NCBI GenBank assembly: GCA_026393835.1
Contig: JAPKZK010000138.1
Coordinates: 1-64,000 of the forward strand
Length of the DNA: 64,000 nucleotides
DNA from: Candidatus Aminicenantota bacterium
Lineage (GTDB): Bacteria; Acidobacteriota; Aminicenantia; UBA2199
Direction of reading: 5' to 3'
A model generated the notes under the pieces. That model did no database searches. It was given only the letters and a program-made list of their open reading frames with translations, and was not told the DNA's origin. Positions within the stretch are counted from its first letter, which is position 1. Every line of letters starts with the position of its first letter. A program made the position numbers and the translations under genes. Shown piece after piece: positions 16,109 through 27,399 of the stretch.

Positions 16109-17299
16109 ATGATTAGACCTCACGGTTCCGACCGATTAAAACCTCTATACGTAATGGATGAGAAACAGCGCAGGGAGTTAGAAAAAGAAGCCCTGGGCCT
16201 TCCTTCGGTAGTTATCAGTTCCGCTGCGGCAGCCAATGCCGTAATGCTGGGCAGCGGGTATTTCACCCCCCTTAGCGGTTATATGAATTTGAAAGACACA
16301 CTGGGTGTGGCGGAAAACATGTACACCGGCGCCGGCCTTTTCTGGCCCATCCCTATCGTGAACATCTTGAAAGATACCCCCGCCATTGCCAAAGCCAAAC
16401 GCATTGCCCTGCGCGATCCCAATGTGGAAGGCAACCCGGTCCTGGCAATCCAGGAAGTGGAAACGATTGAGAAAGCAACCGAAGAACAGCTTGCTTTTAT
16501 TACGGAAAAAGTTTTTCGCACCACAGACCCCGCTCATCCGGGGGTAGCCACTTTTAATTCCCTGGGGGATTACGTGGTTTCCGGGCCCATACAGGTATTC
16601 AATTTTTCTTATTTTGAGACCGAGTTCCCCGAGACTTTCCGAACCGCTTACCGGGTACGGGAGGAAATGTCGGAATTAGGCTGGGAAAAAATCGTCGCTT
16701 TCCAGACGCGCAATCCCATGCACCGCGCCCACGAGGAGTTGTGTAAGATGGCCAAAGAAGCCACCGGAGCGGATGGCATCCTGATCCATATGCTGCTGGG
16801 TAAATTAAAACAAGGCGATATCCCCGCGGATGTCCGCGACGCCTCCATCCGTAAAATGGTGGACCTTTATTTCCCACCCAATACCGTTTTGATAACCGGT
16901 TATGGGTTTGACATGCTTTATGCCGGTCCCAGGGAAGCCGTACTACATGCTATTTTTCGCCAGAACAGCGGTTGTACCCACCTGATCGTTGGCCGGGACC
17001 ATGCCGGGGTCGGTAATTATTATGGCCCTTTCGACGCCCAGGCCATTTTCGATAAAGAAGTTCCCGCGGGCGCGTTGGAGATCGAGATATTCAAGGCCGA
17101 TCATACCGCCTGGTCCAAAAAGTTAAATAAAGTGGTTATGATGGGCCAGGTGGAGAATCACACCAAGGATGATTTCGTGATGTTGTCCGGCACCAAAGTG
17201 CGGGAGATGCTTTCCAAAGGAGAACCGTTGCCCGTGGAGTTTGCCCGTCCAGAAGTGGCGGAAATCCTCGGTCAATATTACCGTTCCCAGGTTAGTTAA
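16109..17299 (+). CDS. sat: Sulfate adenylyltransferase (ATP sulfurylase)
   Basis: A 396-residue homooligomeric-type ATP sulfurylase converting sulfate and ATP to adenylyl sulfate, or the reverse in sulfur oxidisers. The nucleotide motif QTRNPMHRAHE is at 199-209 and GRDHAG near 297-302. AAAGGAG lies 8 nt before the ATG. No APS reductase, APS kinase or sulfate transporter is adjacent, so its pathway (assimilation, dissimilation or ATP recovery) cannot be read from the context. Its near-consensus promoter suggests strong expression. Confidence 0.95.
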   Translation: MIRPHGSDRLKPLYVMDEKQRRELEKEALGLPSVVISSAAAANAVMLGSGYFTPLSGYMNLKDTLGVAENMYTGAGLFWPIPIVNILKDTPAIAKAKRIALRDPNVEGNPVLAIQEVETIEKATEEQLAFITEKVFRTTDPAHPGVATFNSLGDYVVSGPIQVFNFSYFETEFPETFRTAYRVREEMSELGWEKIVAFQTRNPMHRAHEELCKMAKEATGADGILIHMLLGKLKQGDIPADVRDASIRKMVDLYFPPNTVLITGYGFDMLYAGPREAVLHAIFRQNSGCTHLIVGRDHAGVGNYYGPFDAQAIFDKEVPAGALEIEIFKADHTAWSKKLNKVVMMGQVENHTKDDFVMLSGTKVREMLSKGEPLPVEFARPEVAEILGQYYRSQVS

Positions 17300-17385
17300 T
17301 AAAACAGGTTGGCCCCGGCATCGTTACTCATTTTAATAACCCCTTCGCGGCTAAAATGAGAATGCATGAATATTTTCAGACCTTC
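17300..17385. other. Short spacer between sat and the secA promoter
   Basis: No gene or convincing terminator seen. Confidence 0.3.
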
Positions 17386-17413
17386 TTGTTTTAATTTAAA
17401 TTTTTGATATAAT
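17386..17413 (+). promoter_or_regulatory. secA promoter (leaderless)
   Basis: TTGTTT (17386-17391), 16 nt, TATAAT (17408-17413). The ATG at 17423 lies 9 nt behind the -10 box; predicted leader is 0-3 nt and there is no Shine-Dalgarno site. Confidence 0.6.
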
Positions 17414-17422
17414 CTAATCACC

Positions 17423-20005
17423 ATGTTAAAATACGTAATAAACAAAATATTCGGTACCAGCAATGAAAGGGAGTTGAAGAAGTACACTCCTTATGTGACG
17501 GAAATCAACGCCCTGGAACCCCGGATTGAGAAACTTTCCAACGAGGAACTCCGGGGTTATACGGCCAGGTTCAAAGAACGGGTGAACCGGGGAGAAACCC
17601 TGGACGATATCCTGGTAGAGGCCTTTGCCGTGGTCCGCGAAGCAGGGAGGCGCGTGCTCAACATGCGGCACTTCGACGTCCAGTTGATCGGCGGCATAGT
17701 GCTGCACCAGGGACGGATCGCCGAAATGAAAACCGGTGAAGGTAAAACACTGGTGGCGACATTGGCCGCTTACTTAAATGCACTCTCGGGTAAAGGCGTG
17801 CATATCGTTACAGTCAACGATTACCTGGCCGGAAGGGACTCCGAATGGATGGGAAAAATCTACAAATTCCTGGGCCTGTCCGTAGGCGTTATCCAGCACG
17901 GCCTGGACGACCGGGAACGGCAAATCGCTTATAACTGCGACATTACCTACGGCACCAATAACGAATTCGGGTTCGATTACCTCAGGGATAATATGAAATT
18001 CGACGCCGACAGCCTGGTCATCCAACGGGAATTCAATTTCGCCATCGTGGATGAAGTGGACTCCATACTCATCGATGAAGCGCGAACCCCGCTGATCATA
18101 TCGGGCCCCACCGAAGGTTCTACCTCTTTCTATTACCATGTCAACGATTTTGTCAAAAAGATCAAAAGGGACAACGTCAATTACGAACTGGATGAAAAAA
18201 CCAAAACCGTGGTGCTGACTGAAAATGGTATCACCGAGGCAGAGAAATTTTTTAAGGTAGAAAACTTATATGATCTTAAAAATATGGATACGCTTCAACA
18301 AATCAACCAATCCTTGAAAGCCCACCTACTTTTTAATAATGATGTGGATTACCTGGTCAAAGACAGCCAGGTGCTAATCGTGGATGAATTTACCGGGCGC
18401 ATGATGCCGGGCCGGCGTTTTTCCGACGGGCTCCACCAGGCGCTGGAAGCCAAGGAAAACGTCCGCATCGAACAAGAATACCAGACCCATGCCACGATTA
18501 CCTTCCAGAACCTCTTCCGCATGTACAAAAAACTCTCCGGCATGACGGGCACCGCCGCCACCGAAGCCCAGGAGTTCCATTCCATTTACAAACTCGATGT
18601 CATCGAGGTCCCCACCAACAGGACATTGATAAGAAAAGAATTCCCGGACATGATCTACGGCAGCAAGGAAGAAAAATGGGACGCCGTGGCAGCGGAGATC
18701 AAAGAATTGAACGAAAAAAGACAACCGGTGCTGGTGGGTACGATTTCCATTGAGAACTCCGAACTGCTGAGCCGGAGACTGAAAAAGGAAGGGGTCAAAC
18801 ACGTCGTATTAAACGCCAAACACCACGAAATGGAAGCCGAAATCGTTGCCCTGGCGGGCCGGTTAGGCTCGGTCACCATCGCCACCAATATGGCCGGCCG
18901 CGGAACCGACATCCTGCTGGGCGGCAACCCGGACGCTATCCTGAGAGAAAACCTGAAAAAGAAACACTTCACGCCTGAAACGGCCCCGGAAGTAGTCTAT
19001 ATTGAACTCAAAAAGGAAGCGGAAGAAATAACCAAAAACGAACATGAAGAAGTGATAAGACTGGGCGGGCTTCATATCCTGGGAACCGAACGACATGAAG
19101 CGCGGCGAATCGATAACCAGTTAAGGGGACGGTCGGGCCGCCAGGGCGATCCCGGGTCCTCGCGTTTCTATATATCGCTGGAAGACGACTTAATGAAAAT
19201 ACTGGGCGCGGACCGGGTCAGGAACCTGCTGGTCAACGCCGGCATGCAGGGCGGCGTCCCTATCGAAAACAGGTTCGTTTCCCGGGCCATTGAAAACGCA
19301 CAAAAACAAATCGAAAGCCAGAACTTCAGCATCCGCAAACACCTGCTGGAATACGACGACGTAATGAATAAACAAAGACAATATATCTACCAGTGGCGAC
19401 GGGATATATTGATGGGCAAAGATTTTAAAGAATATATCTCCGAATTGATCGAAGACCTTTTCGAAGATATCTTTACCTTTCATATCGAAGAAAAAAAAGG
19501 ACCGGACGATTGGGATTTCGAAGCCCTCAAAAAAGAAATGCTGGCCCAGTTCGGTATCGATCCCAACGCCGTGATAAATGAAGATTATCACAATATCCCC
19601 TACTTCCAATTGAAAGATAAACTCTTAAACCATGTTAAATATGTGTACGACGAAAAAGAAAAAATAGTGGGCGGCGAACAGTTGCGAGAACTCGAACGCA
19701 TCATCATGCTGCAGATAATGGATTCCCAGTGGAAAGACAACCTGTTGAACATCGATCATTTGAAAGAAGGCATCGGTTTAAGGGGCTATGCCCAGAAAGA
19801 CCCGTTGGTGGAATATAAAAAAGAAAGCTTCTTTTTATTCGACGCCCTCCGGCAGCGGGTGGACGAAGAAGTGATTCGCTTTCTCTTCTTGTTCCGCCCC
19901 ATCCGGGAGGAAGAAGAAATCGATGCCTTGAGGCAAAAGAAACATATCAAACTATCGAAACCCTCTTCCAAATTACCGGGAAAACGGCACAGGGGAAAAC
20001 ATTAG
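17423..20005 (+). CDS. secA: Protein translocase ATPase SecA
   Basis: An 860-residue preprotein translocase motor. Walker A MKTGEGKT at 102-109, DEAD-like [16 protein letters not shown], and the second RecA fold with [12 protein letters not shown] and [12 protein letters not shown] are all present, followed by the helical scaffold domain ([13 protein letters not shown]). It ends in a basic tail ([10 protein letters not shown]) and lacks the usual C-terminal zinc-binding CxCxSGxxxxxCC motif that contacts SecB. Transcription appears to start at or next to the ATG. guaB follows 9 bp downstream and is probably cotranscribed. Confidence 0.97.
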   Translation: MLKYVINKIFGTSNERELKKYTPYVTEINALEPRIEKLSNEELRGYTARFKERVNRGETLDDILVEAFAVVREAGRRVLNMRHFDVQLIGGIVLHQGRIAEMKTGEGKTLVATLAAYLNALSGKGVHIVTVNDYLAGRDSEWMGKIYKFLGLSVGVIQHGLDDRERQIAYNCDITYGTNNEFGFDYLRDNMKFDADSLVIQREFNFAIVDEVDSILIDEARTPLIISGPTEGSTSFYYHVNDFVKKIKRDNVNYELDEKTKTVVLTENGITEAEKFFKVENLYDLKNMDTLQQINQSLKAHLLFNNDVDYLVKDSQVLIVDEFTGRMMPGRRFSDGLHQALEAKENVRIEQEYQTHATITFQNLFRMYKKLSGMTGTAATEAQEFHSIYKLDVIEVPTNRTLIRKEFPDMIYGSKEEKWDAVAAEIKELNEKRQPVLVGTISIENSELLSRRLKKEGVKHVVLNAKHHEMEAEIVALAGRLGSVTIATNMAGRGTDILLGGNPDAILRENLKKKHFTPETAPEVVYIELKKEAEEITKNEHEEVIRLGGLHILGTERHEARRIDNQLRGRSGRQGDPGSSRFYISLEDDLMKILGADRVRNLLVNAGMQGGVPIENRFVSRAIENAQKQIESQNFSIRKHLLEYDDVMNKQRQYIYQWRRDILMGKDFKEYISELIEDLFEDIFTFHIEEKKGPDDWDFEALKKEMLAQFGIDPNAVINEDYHNIPYFQLKDKLLNHVKYVYDEKEKIVGGEQLRELERIIMLQIMDSQWKDNLLNIDHLKEGIGLRGYAQKDPLVEYKKESFFLFDALRQRVDEEVIRFLFLFRPIREEEEIDALRQKKHIKLSKPSSKLPGKRHRGKH

Positions 20006-21481
<1,476 letters not shown>

Positions 21482-21517
21482 CGACTCTAATACATGCCAT
21501 TTATTATTGTACTTCTA

Positions 21518-22801
21518 TTATTGTACTTCACACAAGGGTAATTCGATAGTAAATATAGACCCCACCCCAGGGGAGCTTTGGCAAGCGATTTTCCCCCCCA
21601 TTCTTGCCGCTAACCTGGAAGCGATCGTCAAACCCAATCCGATGCCCCCATAGGGCCGGGTGGACGACATATCTTCCTGGCTGAAAAGAGAAAAAACAAG
21701 CCCCTGTTTTTCTTTGGGTATACCGATGCCGGTATCGGACACGCGGATAAAGGCAGTGCCGTTTTGGTAACTGTAAACCGTCGTTACTTCTCCTGACGAA
21801 GTAAATTTCACGGCATTATCCACAATATTGGCAATCATCTGCTCTAACCTGTATTCATCCCCGGAAACCCGCCGCGGGGCGGACGCTTCTCTTACTATAT
21901 TAAAAAAAAGATTTTTCTTCTCCGTTTTCCCGATAAATCGCTCGTAAATTCGATTCAACATGTCTTCCATGGAAAAATCGATATTTTTCAATTCGATATC
22001 CCCGGATTCGATTTCGGCGAAATCAAGAATACCGTCGATAAGCTTGAGCAGCGTCTCCGCCGATTCATAGATAATTTTAAGATCGTTTAATTTCCCGGGG
22101 TCCAATTCATCGGAGAGCATGATATCCGTAAACCCCATAATGGCATTCATCGGGGTGCGCAATTCATGGCTCATGGTGGTAAGGAAATTGTTTTTAGCCA
22201 GGTTGGCCGCTTCGGCGGCCTCTTTAGCGATGCGCAACTGCTTTTCCACCTGCTTTCGTTCAGCGATTTCTTTTTCCAGTTTAATAGCTTTTTCACGGGT
22301 TTCATCGATATATTCGTTGCTGATAATGACCATTGAGAACAGCGCGCTCAATTGATTGAGAATATCTTTTTCTTCCCCGGGTACTTCCCGTTGGCGGTCG
22401 TCGTAAAGAGTATAAGTACCGAACGCTTTACCTTTACTAAAAAGCGGGACCCAGACAATGGTTTTGATATCGAACTGCATTAACAAGTCGCGCCATGGTT
22501 TAAGGCGTAATTCCCCCATGATGTCTTGAACCACCACGATTTTCCCGGAATCGACGGCGACGCCCGAAGGACTTGAAAGCACCGGCGCTTCCACTTTGTG
22601 TACCAGGGCCGGGTAGCTTTCAGGGAGATTAAAAGAAGAAAATAAGCTGCCCAGCCCTTTTTCATCCAGCAATATAATGGAGCCGAAATGGTATCCCATG
22701 TTACCGCAAATCGTTTTCAAAACCTCACGGCTGTACTCTTTGGGTTTCAAGCGAATATCGATATTGGCTATACCCTCGAAAATTTTTGCGCCTATTTTCA
22801 T
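21518..22801 (-). CDS. GAF-domain hybrid-type sensor histidine kinase
   Basis: A 427-residue soluble kinase: GAF-like sensor (about 1-165), a coiled segment (EIAERKQVEKQLRIA), HisKA with phosphorylation box MSHELRTPMNAI, and HATPase with NIVDNAVKF (N box), DTGIGIP (G1) and GIGLGLTIA (G2). No transmembrane segment and no receiver domain, so it senses a cytoplasmic cue and passes phosphate to a separate regulator; the partner is not adjacent. The start lacks a clear ribosome site. It lies 36 bp behind the OYE-family gene on the same strand. Confidence 0.9.
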   Translation of the reverse strand: MKIGAKIFEGIANIDIRLKPKEYSREVLKTICGNMGYHFGSIILLDEKGLGSLFSSFNLPESYPALVHKVEAPVLSSPSGVAVDSGKIVVVQDIMGELRLKPWRDLLMQFDIKTIVWVPLFSKGKAFGTYTLYDDRQREVPGEEKDILNQLSALFSMVIISNEYIDETREKAIKLEKEIAERKQVEKQLRIAKEAAEAANLAKNNFLTTMSHELRTPMNAIMGFTDIMLSDELDPGKLNDLKIIYESAETLLKLIDGILDFAEIESGDIELKNIDFSMEDMLNRIYERFIGKTEKKNLFFNIVREASAPRRVSGDEYRLEQMIANIVDNAVKFTSSGEVTTVYSYQNGTAFIRVSDTGIGIPKEKQGLVFSLFSQEDMSSTRPYGGIGLGLTIASRLAARMGGKIACQSSPGVGSIFTIELPLCEVQ

Positions 22802-22837
22802 GGTATCATATGGAAATATCTATCCGTCGATGGATTC

Positions 22838-24004
22838 TCACAAACCCGGTTTTTTGTAGTCCGGGTTGACGGCGCAATAAACCTCGGGGTCGCCGGTAGT
22901 CCAGAAAGTGCAGCTATTGCAGTGTTTACATTGGACAATTTCGTTTTCTTTTCCAGCCAGGGATTTTTTGACCAGGTAGGGATCAGCCATTTGTGCGCGT
23001 CCCAGGGCGCAAAGGTCCGCTTTTCCGCCAGCCAGGACCGCATCGGCCCCTTCGAGGCCGCGGGACATAATGGAACCAACCGCACACACAGGAACAGCGG
23101 CAAATTGTTTGATCCGGCCGGCAATATCCACATGGGGTGTAGGCCCCAGCGATTTGGGCGGTACGATGCGTTCCATGGATTCGTAGACGCCGGCGGAAAC
23201 GTGGATCATATCGATCCCTGCTTTTTCAAACATAGGAACGATCTCTTTGAAATCCCCGGGTTTTAAGCCGCCTTCGACAAATTCATCGCCGCTGATCCTG
23301 ACGCTGACGGCGATGCGGTCTTTTAGCCGTCCGCGGATGCCTTCGAGAATTTCGATGATGAGGCGGGCGCGGTTTTCGACGCTGCCGCCGTAGGCGTCGG
23401 TCCGTTTGTTGGAGTAAGGCGAAAGAAATTCATTCAACAAGTAGCCGTGGCAAGCATGTACTTCCACCACATCGGCGCCCGCCTCGGCCGCCCTCCCGGC
23501 CGCGTCGATAAATGCATTGCGGATATATTCGATATCCCCGGCCGTCATTTCCCGCACCCGGTATTGCGGATCATATTTCGACATCACCGGACAGGGAATG
23601 GCGCTGGGCGCCATCAATACATCCCCTGACACAGAGGTGGAGGATTGACGTCCATAATGAACCATCTGGAGACCAACGACGGCCCCGCGTTCCTTGAGGG
23701 CGGCAAAAAGTTTTTTCAAACCGGGGATATATTTATCTGCGTCGATGTGCATCACCCGGTCAAAGGGAATACCCCCAGGGGCGACGACGGCGCACCCCGT
23801 CATGATTAACCCGCAGCCGCCGTCGGCCAGGTCGGTAAAAAATTTCATTAATTTATCCGACACGGAACCGTCGGTTTCGGCATAGTTAAGCTGCCAGGTA
23901 GGGAATAAAATACGATTCGGCAGGGTGACCGGCCCCACTTTTAGTTCACGGAAAACATGCCCATAACTCTCAATTTTACTTTTTACTTTCACATCTTGAT
24001 TCAT
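22838..24004 (-). CDS. Old Yellow Enzyme-family NADH:flavin oxidoreductase with Fe-S motif
   Basis: A 388-residue FMN-binding TIM barrel. Typical segments: N-terminal LPNRILFPTW, GLQMVHYGRQ, a substrate-binding pair HACHGYLLNEFLSPYSNKR, and EGGLKPGDF. The C-terminal CKHCNSCTFW followed by YCAVNP supplies the four Cys that hold a 4Fe-4S cluster in 2,4-dienoyl-CoA reductase and trimethylamine dehydrogenase, but the following FAD/NAD-binding domains of those enzymes are absent. It therefore needs an external electron donor; the substrate is unknown. Confidence 0.88.
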   Translation of the reverse strand: MNQDVKVKSKIESYGHVFRELKVGPVTLPNRILFPTWQLNYAETDGSVSDKLMKFFTDLADGGCGLIMTGCAVVAPGGIPFDRVMHIDADKYIPGLKKLFAALKERGAVVGLQMVHYGRQSSTSVSGDVLMAPSAIPCPVMSKYDPQYRVREMTAGDIEYIRNAFIDAAGRAAEAGADVVEVHACHGYLLNEFLSPYSNKRTDAYGGSVENRARLIIEILEGIRGRLKDRIAVSVRISGDEFVEGGLKPGDFKEIVPMFEKAGIDMIHVSAGVYESMERIVPPKSLGPTPHVDIAGRIKQFAAVPVCAVGSIMSRGLEGADAVLAGGKADLCALGRAQMADPYLVKKSLAGKENEIVQCKHCNSCTFWTTGDPEVYCAVNPDYKKPGL

Positions 24005-24046
24005 ATTCCTTATTCTCCACTATGATTTTTATTTTTTTTAATTCTT

Positions 24047-24075
24047 ATTATAGAGGAAAATAATTTTTTTCGCAA
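24047..24075 (-). promoter_or_regulatory. Promoter of the OYE-family gene
   Basis: On the minus strand TTGCGA (24075-24070), 17 nt, TATAAT (24052-24047). Predicted leader about 36 nt with AAGGA just before the ATG. Confidence 0.55.
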
Positions 24076-24263
24076 ATTTTTTTTTACTTTTCGTGTTTTT
24101 CGGCTTTTATTATGTTTCTCAGGCATTCTCTTCGCGTCCCTTCGCTGCCCATAAAAACAAACAGTGAATCGGGTTGCATTTTCAATCATAACATGGTACA
24201 TTTATCTCTTAAAAGAATGACCCGCAAAAAGCAAAATCCCGTGGGTCCTCAAAGGAGTTGATT

Positions 24264-25412
24264 ATGACAAAATTAACCGGCGACGAACTCATAAAATTAA
24301 TACAATCCGTATTCCCCCTTTTCCCGGGCGACAAAAAACTGGGCATCCTGGTGGATATCCCCCGGTCAAAAGAGAACGACAACCCCGACTGGCAACAGCG
24401 GCGTTCCCTTGCCGAAGAATGGTTCCATACCCTGGAAAACAACGTCATTGCCATGGGCCTGGAAGGCGCCGCACTCATCGCTTACCAGGATGTCGGTTCC
24501 AATAATGCGGATTTACCCAGCGAGGCATTCTTCATAAAAACCAACCTGCCGGCCACTGCCCACCAACTGCCGGAAACCGGGCAACCCGTCCTATTTGAAG
24601 AGATATTTAAAGAATTCCAACTGTATCTGGCGCCCACCGAATATTCCACTACTGCGCCTTTGAAAAATGCGGCAAAAATATACGGCTTCCGCGCCGCCAC
24701 CATGCCCGGGTTTACCCCCAAAATGATCCCGGCCCTGCGCATCGATTACAACGAAGTCAGCCGACGTGTGACTATCTTAAAAGAAAAACTGGACCCGGCC
24801 CTCTGGGCGGAAGTCATCTTTACCGATAATGATGACAACTCTTATAAAATGTTTTTCGATCTGCGCTTCAGGAAAGCCCACCTCAGCCCCGGCCGTTTCC
24901 CTGAAAAAAGCACTGCCGGGAATTTACCCAGCGGCGAAACCTATATCGTTCCTTACGAAGGGGAACTGGGCGAAAAAACCCAGACCCGGGGCGTCTTACC
25001 CGTTCAAATAGGAAACGACATTGTCCGGTTCCTCATCGAGGAAAACAGGGCCGTCGGCATCGAAGGCAACGGCAAAACATCCGAAGCGGAAAAGGAACAT
25101 CTCAGACGGGAACCGGCCTACGGCAATATGGCGGAACTGGGTTTCGGTGTGTTGTCGGATTTCGGACTTGCGCCCATCGGCGAGATACTGCTGGATGAGA
25201 AACTGGGGTTTCACGTGGCTTTCGGGCGCAGCGACCATTTCGGCGGCGCCGTGGGGCCAAAGGATTTCTCTTCACCGCAGGAGGTTATCCACCTGGACCG
25301 CATTTATATCCCCGCCACCCAGCCGCGCATCCTGGTAAAATCCATTACCCTGGGCTTTGAAAACAACCAAACCGAAATGATTATGGAGAACGGAAAGTAT
25401 TTGTGTTTTTGA
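24264..25412 (+). CDS. M29-like (aminopeptidase T-type) metalloprotein
   Basis: A 382-residue protein. The C-terminal half carries motifs of M29 aminopeptidases: NLPSGETYIVPYEGE, NMAELGFGVL, ILLDEKLGFHVAFGRSDHFGG with His and Asp metal ligands in the expected order. It is close in length to M29 enzymes (about 370-410), but the N-terminal half is not easily recognised. It probably binds two metals and acts in the cytoplasm; peptidase activity is inference. ATG 24264 is chosen over TTG 24258 because AAAGGAG lies 6 nt upstream of it. Confidence 0.7.
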   Translation: MTKLTGDELIKLIQSVFPLFPGDKKLGILVDIPRSKENDNPDWQQRRSLAEEWFHTLENNVIAMGLEGAALIAYQDVGSNNADLPSEAFFIKTNLPATAHQLPETGQPVLFEEIFKEFQLYLAPTEYSTTAPLKNAAKIYGFRAATMPGFTPKMIPALRIDYNEVSRRVTILKEKLDPALWAEVIFTDNDDNSYKMFFDLRFRKAHLSPGRFPEKSTAGNLPSGETYIVPYEGELGEKTQTRGVLPVQIGNDIVRFLIEENRAVGIEGNGKTSEAEKEHLRREPAYGNMAELGFGVLSDFGLAPIGEILLDEKLGFHVAFGRSDHFGGAVGPKDFSSPQEVIHLDRIYIPATQPRILVKSITLGFENNQTEMIMENGKYLCF

Positions 25413-25478
25413 AAGTGGGGTAAAAACTTCTATTTCATTTTACTGCGATTTATGGTATAAATACCCACGGAGGTTTAC

Positions 25479-25904
25479 ATGAGGTATTTTTATCTAGCGT
25501 CTGATGATCAATTAAGTTCGATATACACTAACGGCGTTAACGCGGATACGCATGGGAATATACGAATTATCGCCCTTCAAGAAGATTTTTTAATGGATAA
25601 ATACATTTTCGATGTGTATGCTTATGAAATATTGGGTCTTGACATATATTGCCTGTTCCACATATTACCCCTGGGGTTCCAGGGAGAGATATTGGACAGT
25701 GATATAGACCATATCTTTGCCGGGGCCTTTAAAATTCTAAAACAGGAAACCATAGAAAGGAAGTATATAGCGCCTTATCAATCGCTGACCAGTTATGAAG
25801 GGATGGGGTTGGTGGAGGGGGTTTTCCCGGTTGAGAACAAGGATAAATTCACCCCTGAATACCAGCAAAAGATACTGGAGTATCTAAACGCACTGGGAAA
25901 GTAA
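25479..25904 (+). CDS. Hypothetical protein
   Basis: A 141-residue soluble protein I do not recognise. The N-terminus YLASDDQLSSIYTNGVNADTHGNI resembles in outline the start of RNA 2'-phosphotransferase/ADP-ribosyltransferase-like folds, where a small molecule-binding site follows a short SI-x-x-x-G-I/V turn, but the remaining motifs are not evident. GGAGG at 25469-25473 precedes the ATG, with TATAAA further upstream. Stand-alone gene, convergent with the EAL-HDOD gene. Confidence 0.55.
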   Translation: MRYFYLASDDQLSSIYTNGVNADTHGNIRIIALQEDFLMDKYIFDVYAYEILGLDIYCLFHILPLGFQGEILDSDIDHIFAGAFKILKQETIERKYIAPYQSLTSYEGMGLVEGVFPVENKDKFTPEYQQKILEYLNALGK

Positions 25905-26084
25905 CTGTTTTCAGCCGCGGATACCCGGGTAATTGGGAGCGATGTATTTTCGAATTTTCAACTGACTTCATGAAAAAATATACTTGACTTTTTAATCCTT
26001 TATTGTTATTTCATATTTTTAATTTCTCAATAGCGCGGCGTTCTTTTTTTACTTATCTAAAGGCCGGGCGCTATCCCTTTATTT

Positions 26085-27317
26085 TCAAAAAGCGCGTACC
26101 CACTGAACCGCTTCGATATAGTGGGCCGCTAACTTCCCCTCACCCAATTTCAACCGCCCGGATAAACTCCCCACTTCCTGCCAATCCGCCCTCTCATACG
26201 CCAACACCAGGTCCAATACTTCCTTGAAAATTCCCGGCTCTCCAATCAACGCGGATTTGATGGCAACATCCAACGGCAAATCGGCTAATATCTCTCCCAT
26301 GGGCCGGCCTAGAAACGCATCTGCCATGGAAAACATTCCCACCAGGAAGAAATCTTCTTTCTCCTCCTCCTGGAAATATATATCCTGGCCGATCAACTCG
26401 CAAAAACGCGCCCGCACCAATGTATTATGAAGTAACTCCTGGGGCTTATCCGCCCCCACCCCACTCAATGCAATCAACGTCAACCATTTCTTGACCTCCC
26501 GCTTCCCCAATAATACCAACGCATGCCGAATGGATCGGATCGTCACCATGAAACCATAAGCCGCCGAATTGATAAACCGCAGCAACTTGTAAGTCAACGA
26601 TACATCATGCTTAAGAACTCTTTCAATTTCATCGATGGGCAACTCCGGGTCGCACAGCTTTTTTAAAATTTGCAGGTAATTTAATTTATAACCGGGCATA
26701 TCCCGTGTACTGACAATATCCGGCTTCTGGAAGAAAAATCCCTGGAAATAGGAATATCCCAATTTTACTGCTTCTTCAAACTCCGCCTGCGTCTCGATCT
26801 TTTCCGCCAGGAATTTGACCCGCCGACATTCCGGCTCCTTCAAAATCGAACGCCGGTATTCATGCGAAGACGCCTGGAAATCGATCTTTACTATATCCGC
26901 CGCCTGCACCAATGGCCGGTATTCCTCCGTAATAACAAAATCATCCAGCACCAATAGGTAACCGGCCTCTTTTAATTTTTTACAGGCCTCGATAACTCGT
27001 TCATCCGGCTCCACCTGCTCCAGGATTTCTACCCCCAACAAGGCCGTGGGAAACATTTGCGGGACTTTACCCAATAATAACTGCCGATTGAAATTAATAA
27101 ACGCCCTTTTGCCGCCGGTAAGCCGGTTCAACCCGATGATCAGGCTGTTGGAAATAACCTTGAGCGTCGCATATTCTCCATCCGCATAAGAGGCGTAATT
27201 TTGAAACCCTTTCCTGAACAGTAACTCATAAGCAAAAACATTCCTGTGCGCATCGAATATGGGCTGGCGGGCCACGAAAATTTCTTTACCTTCATTCTCA
27301 ATATTCCCGTTAGGCAT
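26085..27317 (-). CDS. EAL-HDOD (YuxH-type) signalling protein
   Basis: A 410-residue protein. Residues 10-200 are an EAL fold (FVARQPIFDAHRNVFAYELL) in which catalytic motifs are degraded: DDFG-T reads DDFVIT, and the acidic metal site is incomplete, so c-di-GMP hydrolysis is unlikely. Residues 210-400 form an HDOD domain (LKHDVSLTYKLLRFINSAAYG). Family members act as c-di-GMP-responsive or protein-interaction regulators. No neighbouring partner; it may connect to the PilZ and GGDEF proteins elsewhere in this window. Confidence 0.88.
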   Translation of the reverse strand: MPNGNIENEGKEIFVARQPIFDAHRNVFAYELLFRKGFQNYASYADGEYATLKVISNSLIIGLNRLTGGKRAFINFNRQLLLGKVPQMFPTALLGVEILEQVEPDERVIEACKKLKEAGYLLVLDDFVITEEYRPLVQAADIVKIDFQASSHEYRRSILKEPECRRVKFLAEKIETQAEFEEAVKLGYSYFQGFFFQKPDIVSTRDMPGYKLNYLQILKKLCDPELPIDEIERVLKHDVSLTYKLLRFINSAAYGFMVTIRSIRHALVLLGKREVKKWLTLIALSGVGADKPQELLHNTLVRARFCELIGQDIYFQEEEKEDFFLVGMFSMADAFLGRPMGEILADLPLDVAIKSALIGEPGIFKEVLDLVLAYERADWQEVGSLSGRLKLGEGKLAAHYIEAVQWVRAF

Positions 27318-27356
27318 ATTATTCTCGGTCCTTTAGGCCCTTTGATTGATAAATGT

Positions 27357-27382
27357 AGGGGCGAACCACTGTGTTCGCCCCT
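27357..27382. repeat. REP-like palindrome
   Basis: Arms AGGGGCGAAC (27357-27366) and GTTCGCCCCT (27373-27382) around a 6-nt loop, lying between two minus-strand genes just behind the M16 stop. It could also act in termination. Confidence 0.6.
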
Positions 27383-27399
27383 TATTTTTTAAATTATAA

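Noticed and set aside
16178-16877. Minus-strand frames inside sat
   Set aside because: Antisense to a clear ATP sulfurylase gene.
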